The position numbers were made by a program, and so were the translations under genes. Below the pieces are notes generated by a model. It was given only the letters and a program-made list of their open reading frames with translations. It was not told the DNA's origin and searched no databases. A DNA stretch of 64,000 nucleotides, taken from positions 6,014,001 through 6,078,000 of the forward strand of contig NZ_CP143624.1 in assembly GCF_050038885.1 (NCBI RefSeq), given 5' to 3'. Origin of the DNA: Myxococcus flavus. GTDB lineage: Bacteria; Myxococcota; Myxococcia; Myxococcales; Myxococcaceae. Shown piece after piece: positions 42,559 through 50,838 of this stretch (its first letter is position 1; every line of letters begins with the position of its first letter).

Positions 42559-44274
42559 TCACACCGGCTGGAGGAAGCGTCCGTCCACCAGGTGGTCGAT
42601 GACCTCCCGAGCGGAGTACGGGTCGAGCCGGGCCTTCGCGCCGAGCTTCGACACCGCGCTGGAGACGGTCGTGGGGTGCTCGAAGGCGGCCAGGGCGGCC
42701 AGGAGGATGGCGCCGTCCTCGCCCTGCGTGAGCGTGGGGTCGGAGAACCGCTTCGGACTGACGGAAGGGGCACAGCTCAGCGTGATGCCATCCACCGAGC
42801 GCAGGACCGTTACCGTCTCGCCCGCGAGCTTCGCGGGGGCACGATGGCTGCCCAGCCAGTCCCCCAGCGTGAAGCGCTGCGTCCAGGGGGCGGTGTTGCG
42901 CAGCCGCGTCCCGCCGTGGACCGAGACGCTCTTGCGCCCGTCGCGGTGCTTCCAGGCCAGCGCGTCCACCCGGTCGGAGGTGTGCTGGACGGCCGCCTCC
43001 AGGCCCGCGTCGCGGAAGCGAATCATCGGCACGGACACGTCACCGGGCTCGCGGCGCTCGAAGTAGTCGAGGAACTCCGCGAACGTCTTCGCCTCCGTCT
43101 CCATGTCGAAGCGCGCGGGGTGCTCCGTCACCAGCGCCCCGGGCTGCGCCTCGAGCCGCTGGTAGCCCACCACGCAGTCCAGGTTGATGATGCGCTCCAC
43201 GAGCCGCAGCTCTTCCGCCAGGGTGGTCTTGCTCGCGAAGGGCAGGCCGCCGATGCCGGAGATTTCGATGTCCAGGTTGGGGTACTGGCGGCAGGCATCG
43301 ATGACCTCCAGCAGCTCGCGGTCCGTCGCGCACGGCTTGAGCAGGCCCCGGCGCATCTGCTCCAGCCGCTGCTGTTCGGAGAAGCAGCCGATGTCGATGA
43401 CCATGTAGACGCGCTGGAAGGTCGCGGCCAGCGCCGCCACCAGCTCCACCCGGGGCACGCCCCACAGGAAGTACGTGCAGCAGTGACGGGAGAGGTCCAC
43501 GCCCGCCCAGGTGTTGCTCAGGAACCCGGCGGTGCTGCCCGCGAAGTCGTAGCGCATCTGCCACGTCCGGCCGGCAATCTCCTGGTGGTCTCGCCGCACG
43601 TTCTCCTCGGCGCGCAGGAACGGCTTCGCGCGTCCGAAGTCCGCCTTCTGGTTGCCGCGTGCCCCGCCGCAATACAGGCAGTTCTCGCCGCACCCCTTGC
43701 CGGGCGCGACCCATCCAGAGAACGAGTGCAGGTCCATCTGGCTGAGGAAGATGTCGTTGAAGTGCGAGTAGTAGATGTCGTCCGTGTTCGAGGCGCGCTG
43801 CACGTATGCCAGCGGCAGCCGGCGCGGGCGGCCGTCCGGAGTCCTCTTCACGACGTTGGGCGGCGCCTCCTCGCCGTTGCACAACGCGAGCAGGGGCACC
43901 TCGCCATCGCCCAGCACGACGTGGTCGATGCTGTCGTAGCCGCTCAGCTCCTTCCACCAGTACGACGCGGAGTTCCCTCCCACGACGACGCGGATGGAAG
44001 GGTCGAGCCTCCGCACCGTCCTCGCGATGAGCAGTGCGCGGTCCACGTGGTGGAACCACTTGAGACTGATGCCCACGAGCTTCGGGCGCACGCGGCGCAG
44101 GAGGTTCTCGAAGGTTCGTGTCACCTCCGCTTCGGTCTCGTCCCCGTCGTACAGCCGCACGAAGGCCTCGATGCCGCCACGACGCAGGTAGCCCGCCAGG
44201 TACAGGATGCCGCACGTGGCCTCCCCCGTTCCGGCACCGACGAGGAGGACTGGAGAGAGGACACGACCACCCAT
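42559..44274 (-). CDS. Cobalamin-domain radical SAM protein
   Basis: 571 residues from the ATG at 44274 (a GTG three codons earlier is possible). Residues about 5-140 form a B12-binding-like Rossmann domain (SPVLLVGAGTGEATCGILYLAGYLR, then PKLVGISLKWFHHVD) but lack the DxHxxG lower-ligand motif. The radical SAM core has GKGCGENCLYCGGARG (C-x3-C-x2-C for the 4Fe-4S cluster). The C-terminal 70 residues look like a small winged helix (ILLAALAAFEHPTTVSSAVSKLG). The family performs radical methylations and rearrangements or RiPP-type modification; substrate unknown. No precursor-peptide gene is evident next to it. Confidence 0.85.
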   Translation of the reverse strand: MGGRVLSPVLLVGAGTGEATCGILYLAGYLRRGGIEAFVRLYDGDETEAEVTRTFENLLRRVRPKLVGISLKWFHHVDRALLIARTVRRLDPSIRVVVGGNSASYWWKELSGYDSIDHVVLGDGEVPLLALCNGEEAPPNVVKRTPDGRPRRLPLAYVQRASNTDDIYYSHFNDIFLSQMDLHSFSGWVAPGKGCGENCLYCGGARGNQKADFGRAKPFLRAEENVRRDHQEIAGRTWQMRYDFAGSTAGFLSNTWAGVDLSRHCCTYFLWGVPRVELVAALAATFQRVYMVIDIGCFSEQQRLEQMRRGLLKPCATDRELLEVIDACRQYPNLDIEISGIGGLPFASKTTLAEELRLVERIINLDCVVGYQRLEAQPGALVTEHPARFDMETEAKTFAEFLDYFERREPGDVSVPMIRFRDAGLEAAVQHTSDRVDALAWKHRDGRKSVSVHGGTRLRNTAPWTQRFTLGDWLGSHRAPAKLAGETVTVLRSVDGITLSCAPSVSPKRFSDPTLTQGEDGAILLAALAAFEHPTTVSSAVSKLGAKARLDPYSAREVIDHLVDGRFLQPV

Positions 44275-44484
44275 GCGACGCACACCGGCCTTTCAAGAGA
44301 CGGCGGGCAGCGTAGGCGATAAAGGCCGGGCCCGGGCGGAATGGTGGCGCCCGCCCGCCTGGCAGCCCGTTACAGGCTCGGGCCGCACGAGTTTTCCAGC
44401 AGGCCCACCAGGTCCGCGTCACATCCACTTCGAACGCCCGTGGGGCGAGGTGCCGTCGCGCTGACACCCGCCCCCCAGGTGACT

Positions 44485-45864
44485 TCAGCGCGGCGTGATC
44501 TTGAACAGCTTGCCGTTGGTGGCGTCGGTGAGCAGGTAGAGCGCTCCGTCGGGGCCCTGCACCACCTCGCGGATGCGCGAGTCCAGGCTCTTGAGGAGAT
44601 GCTCCTCGCCCACCACGCGGTCATTCCGCATCATGAGCCGCACCAGCGCCCTGCTGGCCAGTCCTCCGATGAAGACGTTGTTCCGCCACTCGGGGAACAG
44701 GTTCCCCGTGTAGATGGTCATCCCCGAGGGGGCAATCACCGGGTCCCAGTAGTACACGGGCTGCTCCATGCCCGGGGCCTGGGGGCTCTCGTGGATGGGC
44801 GCGCCCGAGTACTCCTCGCCGTACCCGATGGTGGGCCAGCCGTAGTCCTTGCCCGCCTCGGGGAGGTTGAGCTCGTCACCCCCTTGTGGCCCCATGTCCG
44901 CAATCCACAGGCGGTTCTGGCTGTCGAGCGCCGCCGACAGGACGTTGCGATGGCCCACCGACCAGATTTCCGGCTTCGCCCCCGGGGTGTTCACGAACGG
45001 GTTGTCCTGGGGCACGGAGCCGTCGGGGTTGATGCGGACCACCTTGCCGAAGTGGCTCGTCACGTCTTGCGCCTGCACCCGGCCCGCGAGAACGGAGCGC
45101 TCTCCGAGCGTGACGAACAACTTGCCGTCGGGGGTGAAGACCAGCCGCCCCCCTGCGTGCAGCGTCGACTCGAGCGTGGGCATCATGCGGAAGATGACCT
45201 GCACGTTCTCGACGCGAGGCTGTTCACCGTCCACGAGCCGCGCGCGCGCCACCGCCAGCCCGTTGCCGCCCTGGCGTGGCTCGTAATAGGTCCAGTAGAT
45301 GAGCTGGCTCTGGGCGTAGTCGGGACCGACTTCCACGTCGAGCAGGCCCCCCTGGCCACGGCCATCCACGGCGGGCAGTCCCGATACGGCGGGGGACTTC
45401 GTGCCCTGAGGGGTGACGATATAGAGCGAGCCGGTGGGCTTCTCCGTCACCAGCATGCGCTGGTCGGGCAGGAAGGCGATGGCCCACGGGTTCCTGAAGC
45501 CCGATGCAATCTCGGTGACCTGGATGTCCGTCTGTGTCTGGATGGCCGGGGCGCGTGTCTGCCCCGGGAAGGCCGGTTCGAACTCGGGCACGTTGGGCGG
45601 GCCCTGCGGGACAGGCGGTCCGCTGGGGAGCGGCTCCTCTGGCGGGATGCCCGCGTCATCTGGCGGAACACCCGCGTCGTCTGGCGGGATGCCCGCGTCG
45701 TCCGGCGGAACACCCGCGTCATCCGGCGGGAGACCCGCATCCTGCTGCGGGACGCCCGAGTCCTGCTGCGGGACGCCCGAGTCAGGCGTTGGCGTGGGGT
45801 CTGGATCCTCACTGCAGCCTGCGAGGAGGGCAGCGACGATGAGGGACATCGACAGGGTTCGCAT
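44485..45864 (-). CDS. PQQ-type glucose/sorbosone dehydrogenase lipoprotein
   Basis: 459 residues. The signal peptide MRTLSMSLIVAALLAGCSED ends in a lipobox (Cys17). A heptad-like linker (residues 28-75) of PPDDAGV/PQQDSGV units follows. The enzyme domain (about 105-459) is the six-bladed propeller of soluble aldose sugar dehydrogenases: GFRNPWAIAFLPDQRMLVTEKPTGSL, GGLLDVEVGPDYA, THAGG-like STLHAGGRLVFTPDGKLFVTLG, WSVGHRNVLSAALD and GWPTIGYGEEY. The enzyme oxidises sugars in the periplasm or at the surface using PQQ. It lies 210 bp from the radical SAM gene, so no clear operon. Confidence 0.9.
   Translation of the reverse strand: MRTLSMSLIVAALLAGCSEDPDPTPTPDSGVPQQDSGVPQQDAGLPPDDAGVPPDDAGIPPDDAGVPPDDAGIPPEEPLPSGPPVPQGPPNVPEFEPAFPGQTRAPAIQTQTDIQVTEIASGFRNPWAIAFLPDQRMLVTEKPTGSLYIVTPQGTKSPAVSGLPAVDGRGQGGLLDVEVGPDYAQSQLIYWTYYEPRQGGNGLAVARARLVDGEQPRVENVQVIFRMMPTLESTLHAGGRLVFTPDGKLFVTLGERSVLAGRVQAQDVTSHFGKVVRINPDGSVPQDNPFVNTPGAKPEIWSVGHRNVLSAALDSQNRLWIADMGPQGGDELNLPEAGKDYGWPTIGYGEEYSGAPIHESPQAPGMEQPVYYWDPVIAPSGMTIYTGNLFPEWRNNVFIGGLASRALVRLMMRNDRVVGEEHLLKSLDSRIREVVQGPDGALYLLTDATNGKLFKITPR
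45640..45783 (-). repeat. 21-bp tandem repeats coding the PPDDAG(V/I) linker
   Basis: Seven 7-residue units (PQQDSGV, PQQDAGL, then PPDDAGV and PPDDAGI alternating) form a flexible linker between lipid anchor and enzyme. The units are in frame, so slippage would change only the linker length. Confidence 0.75.
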
Positions 45865-46272
45865 GCGGCTGTTTCCTGGGGGGAGGGGACGGTTGGGAAG
45901 CGGCGGCCCTGCGCCGTTGCGCTCAGGGGCTGCTGCCGGGAGCACCCTTGCGCACTTCGAGCCGGAGGGGAAGGCTGCGATTCATCAGTTGGCGGTGCTG
46001 TGGTGGGCATCCGACAGCGTGAAGCTGCATCGTGTTGCAGCCCTCCGTCCGCGTTACCACATCACTGCCGCCGTACATTGTGACCACAGCGTGTGGTCGC
46101 TGATGTGTCCGTGCGCTTCCCGAGAAGATGGGAGCTCACCGCCCGCGGCTGAGGAATGTCTGTCTATCGGCGGGAGCGATGATAGGGATGGCCCTCAGGG
46201 CGTTCTCGTGGCGCGAATGGAATCTGACGCGCCCTGGCTGTCTCGCTTCTGCCGTTGAAGTACACTCGCAAT
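45865..46272. other. Divergent intergenic region
   Basis: About 400 bp between the sugar dehydrogenase and a small lipoprotein gene. AT content rises toward 46000-46110, where promoters for either direction could lie. I see no further gene. Confidence 0.35.
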
Positions 46273-46286
46273 CCTCCTTCTGGAGG
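46273..46286 (+). promoter_or_regulatory. Hairpin that includes the Shine-Dalgarno of the next gene
   Basis: CCTCC-TTCT-GGAGG is a perfect 5-bp stem with a 4-nt loop. The right arm GGAGG is the ribosome binding site of the lipoprotein ATG at 46294, seven bases away, so folding would mask it. Confidence 0.45.
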
Positions 46287-46293
46287 TGTGCCA

Positions 46294-46542
46294 ATGCTTC
46301 AAAGATGGGTCGTGATTGCGGGTCTGGCGTTGGGGCTGTCCGCCTGCGGTCCGCAAACGTCCGAGGATGCTTCCGCCGTGGATGAGGCCGAGCAGTCGGT
46401 TGAAGTGCCGGGCCCCACCGCGTGCCACATGGACGGATGCCCCGCCGGGATGTGTGCGTACAAGACCGCCCCGAGCACGAGCTGCTCGGGAGGCTACATC
46501 TATTACTGCACGGCCATCGCGCCCGGCGTCCGCTGCATTTGA
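46294..46542 (+). CDS. Small Cys-rich lipoprotein
   Basis: 82 residues. The lipobox signal is MLQRWVVIAGLALGLSACGP (Cys18). An acidic linker (SEDASAVDEAEQSVEVPG) leads to a compact C-terminal part with six cysteines (CHMDGCPAGMCAYK, SCSGGYIYYC, RCI). It resembles in size and layout the lipoproteins at 20340-20672 and 61883-62119. A GGAGG site, part of a hairpin, precedes the ATG, and a strong hairpin follows the gene, so it is probably transcribed alone. Function unknown. Confidence 0.8.
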   Translation: MLQRWVVIAGLALGLSACGPQTSEDASAVDEAEQSVEVPGPTACHMDGCPAGMCAYKTAPSTSCSGGYIYYCTAIAPGVRCI

Positions 46543-46553
46543 CAGCGGGACCT

Positions 46554-46579
46554 GGTCGAGCCGCTGCTTCGGCTCGACC
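46554..46579. terminator. Terminator hairpin of the small lipoprotein gene
   Basis: GGTCGAGCCG and CGGCTCGACC form a perfect 10-bp stem with a 6-nt loop, 11 bp after the stop codon. It lies between convergent genes and may serve both. Confidence 0.65.
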
Positions 46580-46664
46580 GCGGTGCAGCCGCCGACGTCA
46601 CGTGCGCACCTCGGCGCGGGCCGCACACGTTCGCGCGCCGGGCAGCAGGCTGGCGAGCTTCAGG

Positions 46665-47126
46665 TCAAGTATCGGTGGCCCGGAGCGGAAGGACGGCGCG
46701 GAGCCGCGCGTCGCGCAGCCAGAGCCCCAGCCAGAGCAGCGTCGCGATGTAGACGGGGAAGAGCAGGTGGGTGAAGAGCGGGTTCCCGACCCGGACGTGG
46801 GTGGCAACCGCGCCCCCGAGGTAGCCCGTCCAGAGGATGGCGCCGAACACCGAGAGCCGGGGCGTGAGGTACACGGCCAGGCACGCCAGCTGAACCACCC
46901 CCAGGCCGAAGAGGACGCTCACGGGGTAGCCAAGCTCCACCGTCCCCTGCTGTGCCTCTGGAATCTGGAGCAGCTTCCCAACGGCATCGAACAGCAGGAA
47001 GAGGACGGCGATGCCGCTCAGGATGCGCCCCGTCCACAGGGCCTTCTTCGAGGAGGGCCGGGGGCCCGTCTTCAGGCGGGGGGCGGGGGCGTGGTGATGC
47101 AGCTCGGCGTGGGTCGTCGCGTTCAT
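46665..47126 (-). CDS. DoxX-family membrane protein
   Basis: 153 residues. Four hydrophobic segments follow a His-rich N-terminus: ILSGIAVLFLLFDAVGKLL, VSVLFGLGVVQLACLAVYL, FGAILWTGYLGGAVATHV and LLFPVYIATLLWLGLWL. The spacing fits the DoxX/DoxX-like family of small quinone-linked or redox-associated membrane proteins. GGAGG lies five bases before the ATG. It lies 88 bp downstream of the DUF2306 gene, and both are probably under the divergent TetR regulator. Confidence 0.85.
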   Translation of the reverse strand: MNATTHAELHHHAPAPRLKTGPRPSSKKALWTGRILSGIAVLFLLFDAVGKLLQIPEAQQGTVELGYPVSVLFGLGVVQLACLAVYLTPRLSVFGAILWTGYLGGAVATHVRVGNPLFTHLLFPVYIATLLWLGLWLRDARLRAVLPLRATDT

Positions 47127-47214
47127 GGGGTCCTCCGTGGAGTGGATTCGAGGGTTGGACCGCCATGGCCGGCGAAAATCATCGGTGGGCCGGAAAAAAG
47201 ATTCGCGGGTGGTT

Positions 47215-47997
47215 TCAGGCGGCCCCACTGGCACTCCGGGCAACGGAGGTTGGAAGCCGGGCGCCGCGCCTGGCCGCCTCGCCACGGTTCAGCCACCACT
47301 CGGTGATGAGCAGTGGAACGACCCAGCCCAGCCAGGTGGACAGTCCGGCGACGGTCCAGGTGAGCATCTTCTCGCTGCCCTCGAAGGTCGTGTCCAGCTG
47401 CGGCGAAAGGACGAGGAAGCCCACCACCCCCCAGAACCGGTTGGTGATGATCGACGCTGTGAGCGCGAAGCTGCGAAGCATCCACTGGCGGTGCTCGATG
47501 TACTGGCGCCGCCGTGCCCTCCGGTAACCGGTGACCGTGAAGAGCAGCCAGAGCAAGGCCATCAGGACCGTGCTCACCTGGGCCAGCGGCCCGAAGGGGC
47601 TGAATGCGCCGAGGGGCAGCGCGGTGAGGCCGGCGGGGAGGACTCCGCCAAAGACATACACCCTGCCGATGTGCCGGTGCGCCACCGGGTAGCGCCGGCG
47701 GAACCAGGGCCATACCTGCGGAAGGGTGGTCAGCAGCGCCACGGCGCCGAAGACCACGTGCACGACCAGGAGCGGGTAGTGCGCCGCGAAGTCGTCCGGT
47801 TGCGGTACCCGGGACTGCTCTGGCTCCAGCGACAGATAGGGCGGAAGGGAGAGCGCGACGAAGAGGACCGAGACGAACGCCAGCGGCGCAATCCAGGGCC
47901 GTTGCCACCACTTCGGCCGTCCAGGTGGCCGGCCCGTCGGCGCGGTGGGATGGGGGGACTCCTGCTGTGCTTCCGTCATTCCGGGCTTGGTCAGCAT
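47215..47997 (-). CDS. DUF2306 multi-pass membrane protein
   Basis: 260 residues with about seven hydrophobic segments (IAPLAFVSVLFVALSLPPYL, HYPLLVVHVVFGAVALLTTL, VSTVLMALLWLLFTVTGY and others). The signature HRHIGRVYVFGGVLPAGL and the conserved EHRQWMLRSFALTASIITNRFW are typical of DUF2306, a cytochrome b561/ferric-reductase-like group with conserved His residues. It is the first gene of a two-gene unit with the DoxX-like gene and is divergent from a TetR regulator with palindromic operators between them. Confidence 0.85.
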   Translation of the reverse strand: MLTKPGMTEAQQESPHPTAPTGRPPGRPKWWQRPWIAPLAFVSVLFVALSLPPYLSLEPEQSRVPQPDDFAAHYPLLVVHVVFGAVALLTTLPQVWPWFRRRYPVAHRHIGRVYVFGGVLPAGLTALPLGAFSPFGPLAQVSTVLMALLWLLFTVTGYRRARRRQYIEHRQWMLRSFALTASIITNRFWGVVGFLVLSPQLDTTFEGSEKMLTWTVAGLSTWLGWVVPLLITEWWLNRGEAARRGARLPTSVARSASGAA

Positions 47998-48039
47998 GGG
48001 CGGCTCCTACAGGGCCTGGCGCTCGGCACGGCACCGATA

Positions 48040-48075
48040 TGCGTACAGCATACGCATTGCGTATGGCATACGCAA
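48040..48075. promoter_or_regulatory. TetR-type operator cluster
   Basis: Two perfect inverted repeats lie back to back: TGCGTA-N5-TACGCA (48040-48056) and TTGCGTAT-GGC-ATACGCAA (48057-48075). A third degenerate half-site (GTGTACG) follows. They sit between the DUF2306 start and the TetR start, where one repressor could control both directions. Confidence 0.75.
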
Positions 48076-48135
48076 TGTGTACGGCGCACGCCGATGTGGG
48101 ATGCTGTCGTCGTTCGCAGCGGACAGGAGTGCGGG

Positions 48136-48894
48136 ATGGGCAAGAAGACCGACGACGAGCTTCCGCGCAGTCTCGAGGTGCTGTGGAAGCGGACCGAGCG
48201 GCGCCCGCGAGGCTCCACCCAGGCGCTCAGCCTGGACCGGATCGTCGCTGCGGCCATTGAAATCGCCGACGCGAATGGCCTCCACGCACTGTCCATGGCC
48301 CGTCTTGCCGAGCGGCTCGGGTGCGCCACGATGTCGCTCTACCGGCACGTCGCGAGCAAGGACGACCTCTTGGTCTTCATGCTCGATGCCGCGCCGGGGA
48401 AGCCGCCCGTCATCGACGTTGCCATCCATGGCTGGCGCGGCGGCCTGGAGCGCTGGGCGCGGGAGTTGCGGGCGGTCTACTTCCGACACCCTTGGATTCT
48501 GCAGGCCACCATGGGGCGGCCCCCCTTGGAGCCAGGTCAGCTCGCCTGGGCCGACTGTGGCCTCCGAACCCTGGCCGATACGGGCCTGAGCCCGGACGAG
48601 AAGCTGGCGGTGATACAGCTGGTCCTCAGCTACATTCGTGGTGATGTCCAGCTCCGCCAGGGGCTGACGATGACGAACGCACCGTCGTCATCATGGGACA
48701 GCCGGGAGACCCAGGCCTGGTACGGACGGACGCTGGCCAGGCTGATCGACGCCGAGCGATTCCCCGCGCTGGCTGAGCTTTCCGCCGCGGGCTCCTTCGA
48801 GCCGAGTGACGACGACGCCGACGGAGTCGCCGACTTCGACTTCGGGTTGGCGCGAATCCTCGACGGGGTCGGGATGCGCTTTCACGTTCGCTAG
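48136..48894 (+). CDS. TetR-family transcriptional regulator
   Basis: 252 residues. The HTH is LDRIVAAAIEIADANGLHALSMARLAERLGCATMSLYRHVASKDDLLVFMLD (about 35-85). The C-terminal ligand domain is of the TetR_C_1/tetracycline-repressor type (HGWRGGLERWARELRAVYFRHPWILQATMGRPPL). The ATG at 48136 has AGGAG six bases upstream; the open frame continues far upstream but without coding character. It is divergent from the DUF2306-DoxX pair and probably represses it through the palindromes at 48040-48075 until an unknown ligand binds. Confidence 0.92.
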   Translation: MGKKTDDELPRSLEVLWKRTERRPRGSTQALSLDRIVAAAIEIADANGLHALSMARLAERLGCATMSLYRHVASKDDLLVFMLDAAPGKPPVIDVAIHGWRGGLERWARELRAVYFRHPWILQATMGRPPLEPGQLAWADCGLRTLADTGLSPDEKLAVIQLVLSYIRGDVQLRQGLTMTNAPSSSWDSRETQAWYGRTLARLIDAERFPALAELSAAGSFEPSDDDADGVADFDFGLARILDGVGMRFHVR

Positions 48895-48949
48895 GCCAGG
48901 TTCTGGCCGGCGCGCTGGACGGGAAACCCAGAGCCGCGGGGGCTCGCTG

Positions 48950-49548
48950 TTACGGAATGCCCTGCCTCATGGCCGCGCGGGCAAACATGCGCGCGAGCCA
49001 GGCGTCTCGGGTCGCGATGCAGGCTCGCGCCAGGTCGGGCTGCGGGGCGATGTCATAGAAGCCGTGGAAGGCCCCGCCCCAGACGTGCAGCTCGCACTCG
49101 CCACCGGCCGCCAGGATTCCGCGGGCATAGGCGACGGCTTCATCGCGAAACGTCTCCGCGCCCCCGACGTCGATGAAGGTCGGGGGCAAGCCCCCCAAGT
49201 CGGACGCGCGCGCGGGTGCGGAGTACGGGGACACCTCCGGGCCGCCGCAGCGGTCTCCCAGCACGGCTCGCCAGGCGGTCAGATTGCTGGTGCGGTCCCA
49301 GACTCCGACGCCATCGTACCGATGGGCGGACTCCGTCTCGTTCCGGTCGTCCAGCATCGGGCATTGCAGAAGCTGGCCCAGGAGCTGGGGGCCGTGCCGG
49401 TCCCGCGCCAGAAGCGTGGTTCCAGCCGCGAGGCCTCCGCCGCCGCTCCCACCGAAGATGACCAGCTGGTTCGGATCGAAGCGCAGCATGTCGGCGTGTG
49501 CCGCCATCCAGCATGCCGGCTGGGCTGGGGCACGCGCTGCTCGGCGCT
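48950..49548 (-). pseudogene. 5'-truncated HSL-family alpha/beta hydrolase (lipase/esterase)
   Basis: The remnant carries the second half of an alpha/beta-hydrolase fold-3 enzyme: ADMLRFDPNQLVIFGGSGGGGLAAG with the nucleophile Ser in GGSGGGG, CPMLDDRNETES, PPTFIDVGGAETFRDEAV with the acid, and HVWGGAFHGFYDI with the His. The N-terminal third, including the HGGG oxyanion motif, is missing. Upstream the frame runs antisense-out of phase through the 3' end of the NADH dehydrogenase gene, whose stop codon at 49549 marks the junction. The nucleophile motif is GGSGGGG rather than GDSAGG, which may be a further sign of decay. Confidence 0.7.
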
Positions 49549-50838
49549 TCAAGTTCTCCAGTCCTGCTGGGTGATGAGCCGCGCGCCCCTCTTGGAGAAC
49601 AGGTAGCTCCACGTCCACTCCAGGAAGACCGTCACGCGGTTCTTGAAGCCAATCAGGTACAGCACGTGGATGAAGAGCCACGCCAGCCACGCGATGAAGC
49701 CCGTGAGCTTCAGGGCGCCGGTCTGCGCAATGGCCCGGTGCTTCCCGATGGTCGCCATCGACCCCTTGTCCCGGTATCGGAAGGCCTCGCGAGGCTTGCC
49801 CTCGACCGAGCGGGTGATGTTGCGCGCCGCCAATTTCCCGGACTGGATGGCCGCGGGCGCGAGACCCGGGATGACCTGGCCCTCGACTTCGATGTGCGCG
49901 ACGTCGCCCACGGCGAATGCCTCCGGGAAGCCGGGAATGGAGAGGTCTCCGGTCACCTTCACCCGGCCGGCTCGGTCCAGCTCCACCCCGAGCACCCGGG
50001 TGAGCCGCGCGGCTTCGACGCCGGCACCCCAGAAGACGCTCCGGGCCACGATGCGCTCGTCGCCGAGCTGGACGCCTTCCGCGTCGACTCCGGTGACGCG
50101 CGCCGAGGTGCGGACCTCCACGCCCAGCTCCATGAGGTCCCTGGTGGCGCGCTGGGAGAGCTCCTCCGAGAAGGCGGGCAACAGCCGCGGTCCCGCCTCC
50201 ACGAGCACGACGCGCGCACTGAACGGGTTGATGCGCCGGAAGTCTCTCACGAGCACCGTGCGGGCGATGTCGGCGATGGCCCCCGCCAACTCGACGCCCG
50301 TGGGGCCACCTCCTACCACGACGAAATTGAGCAGGGCTCGCTGGCGCTCGGGGTCCAGCTCGTTCTCCGCCAGCTCGAACGCGGACAGGATGCGTCGGCG
50401 AATCTCCGTGGCCTGCTCCAGTGTCTTGAGTCCGGGCGCGAAGGGCTCCCAGTCATTCCGCCCGAAGTAGCTGTGCTGGGCCCCACAGGCGAGCACGAGG
50501 TAGTCGTAGCCCACGCGCACCTCTCGCCCATCCTCGCCTGCCTCCACCCAGCGCTCCTGCAGGTTCACCTGCCGCACCTGGGCCAGGTGCACGCTGACGT
50601 TCGGCACCCCGGTGAACTGGGCGCGAATGGGCACGGCGACATCCGAGGGCCGGAGCCCCGCGGTGGCCACCTGGTAGAGCAGCGGCTGGAAGAGGTGGTG
50701 GTTCCGCTGGTCGAGCAGCGTGACGTATAGCGACGCGCTTCGCGCCAGCTCCTTGGCGGCGGTGAGCCCCGCGAAGCCACCCCCGATGACAATGACGTGT
50801 TTACGTCCAGGCTCGAGCGGGGGCGTGATGAGCGACAT
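49549..50838 (-). CDS. ndh: Type II NADH dehydrogenase (NDH-2)
   Basis: 429 residues from the ATG at 50838. The FAD-binding motif is HVIVIGGGFAGLTAAKELA, the conserved HHLFQPLLYQVATAGL follows, the NADH-binding motif is FVVVGGGPTGVELAGAIAD, and the second flavin motif is FAVGDVAHIEVEGQVIPGLAPAAIQSGK. A C-terminal membrane-anchoring segment (GFIAWLAWLFIHVLYLIGFKNR) is present. The enzyme passes electrons from NADH to quinone without proton pumping at the inner membrane. The 34-codon upstream extension has no coding features. An AGAGGA lies about 10 nt before the ATG. The truncated lipase abuts its 3' end. Confidence 0.93.
   Translation of the reverse strand: MSLITPPLEPGRKHVIVIGGGFAGLTAAKELARSASLYVTLLDQRNHHLFQPLLYQVATAGLRPSDVAVPIRAQFTGVPNVSVHLAQVRQVNLQERWVEAGEDGREVRVGYDYLVLACGAQHSYFGRNDWEPFAPGLKTLEQATEIRRRILSAFELAENELDPERQRALLNFVVVGGGPTGVELAGAIADIARTVLVRDFRRINPFSARVVLVEAGPRLLPAFSEELSQRATRDLMELGVEVRTSARVTGVDAEGVQLGDERIVARSVFWGAGVEAARLTRVLGVELDRAGRVKVTGDLSIPGFPEAFAVGDVAHIEVEGQVIPGLAPAAIQSGKLAARNITRSVEGKPREAFRYRDKGSMATIGKHRAIAQTGALKLTGFIAWLAWLFIHVLYLIGFKNRVTVFLEWTWSYLFSKRGARLITQQDWRT

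Noticed and set aside
45640..45783. Tandem repeats considered as a CRISPR-like or phase-variation array.
   Set aside because: The repeats are 21-bp coding units without spacers and in frame, so they encode a flexible linker.
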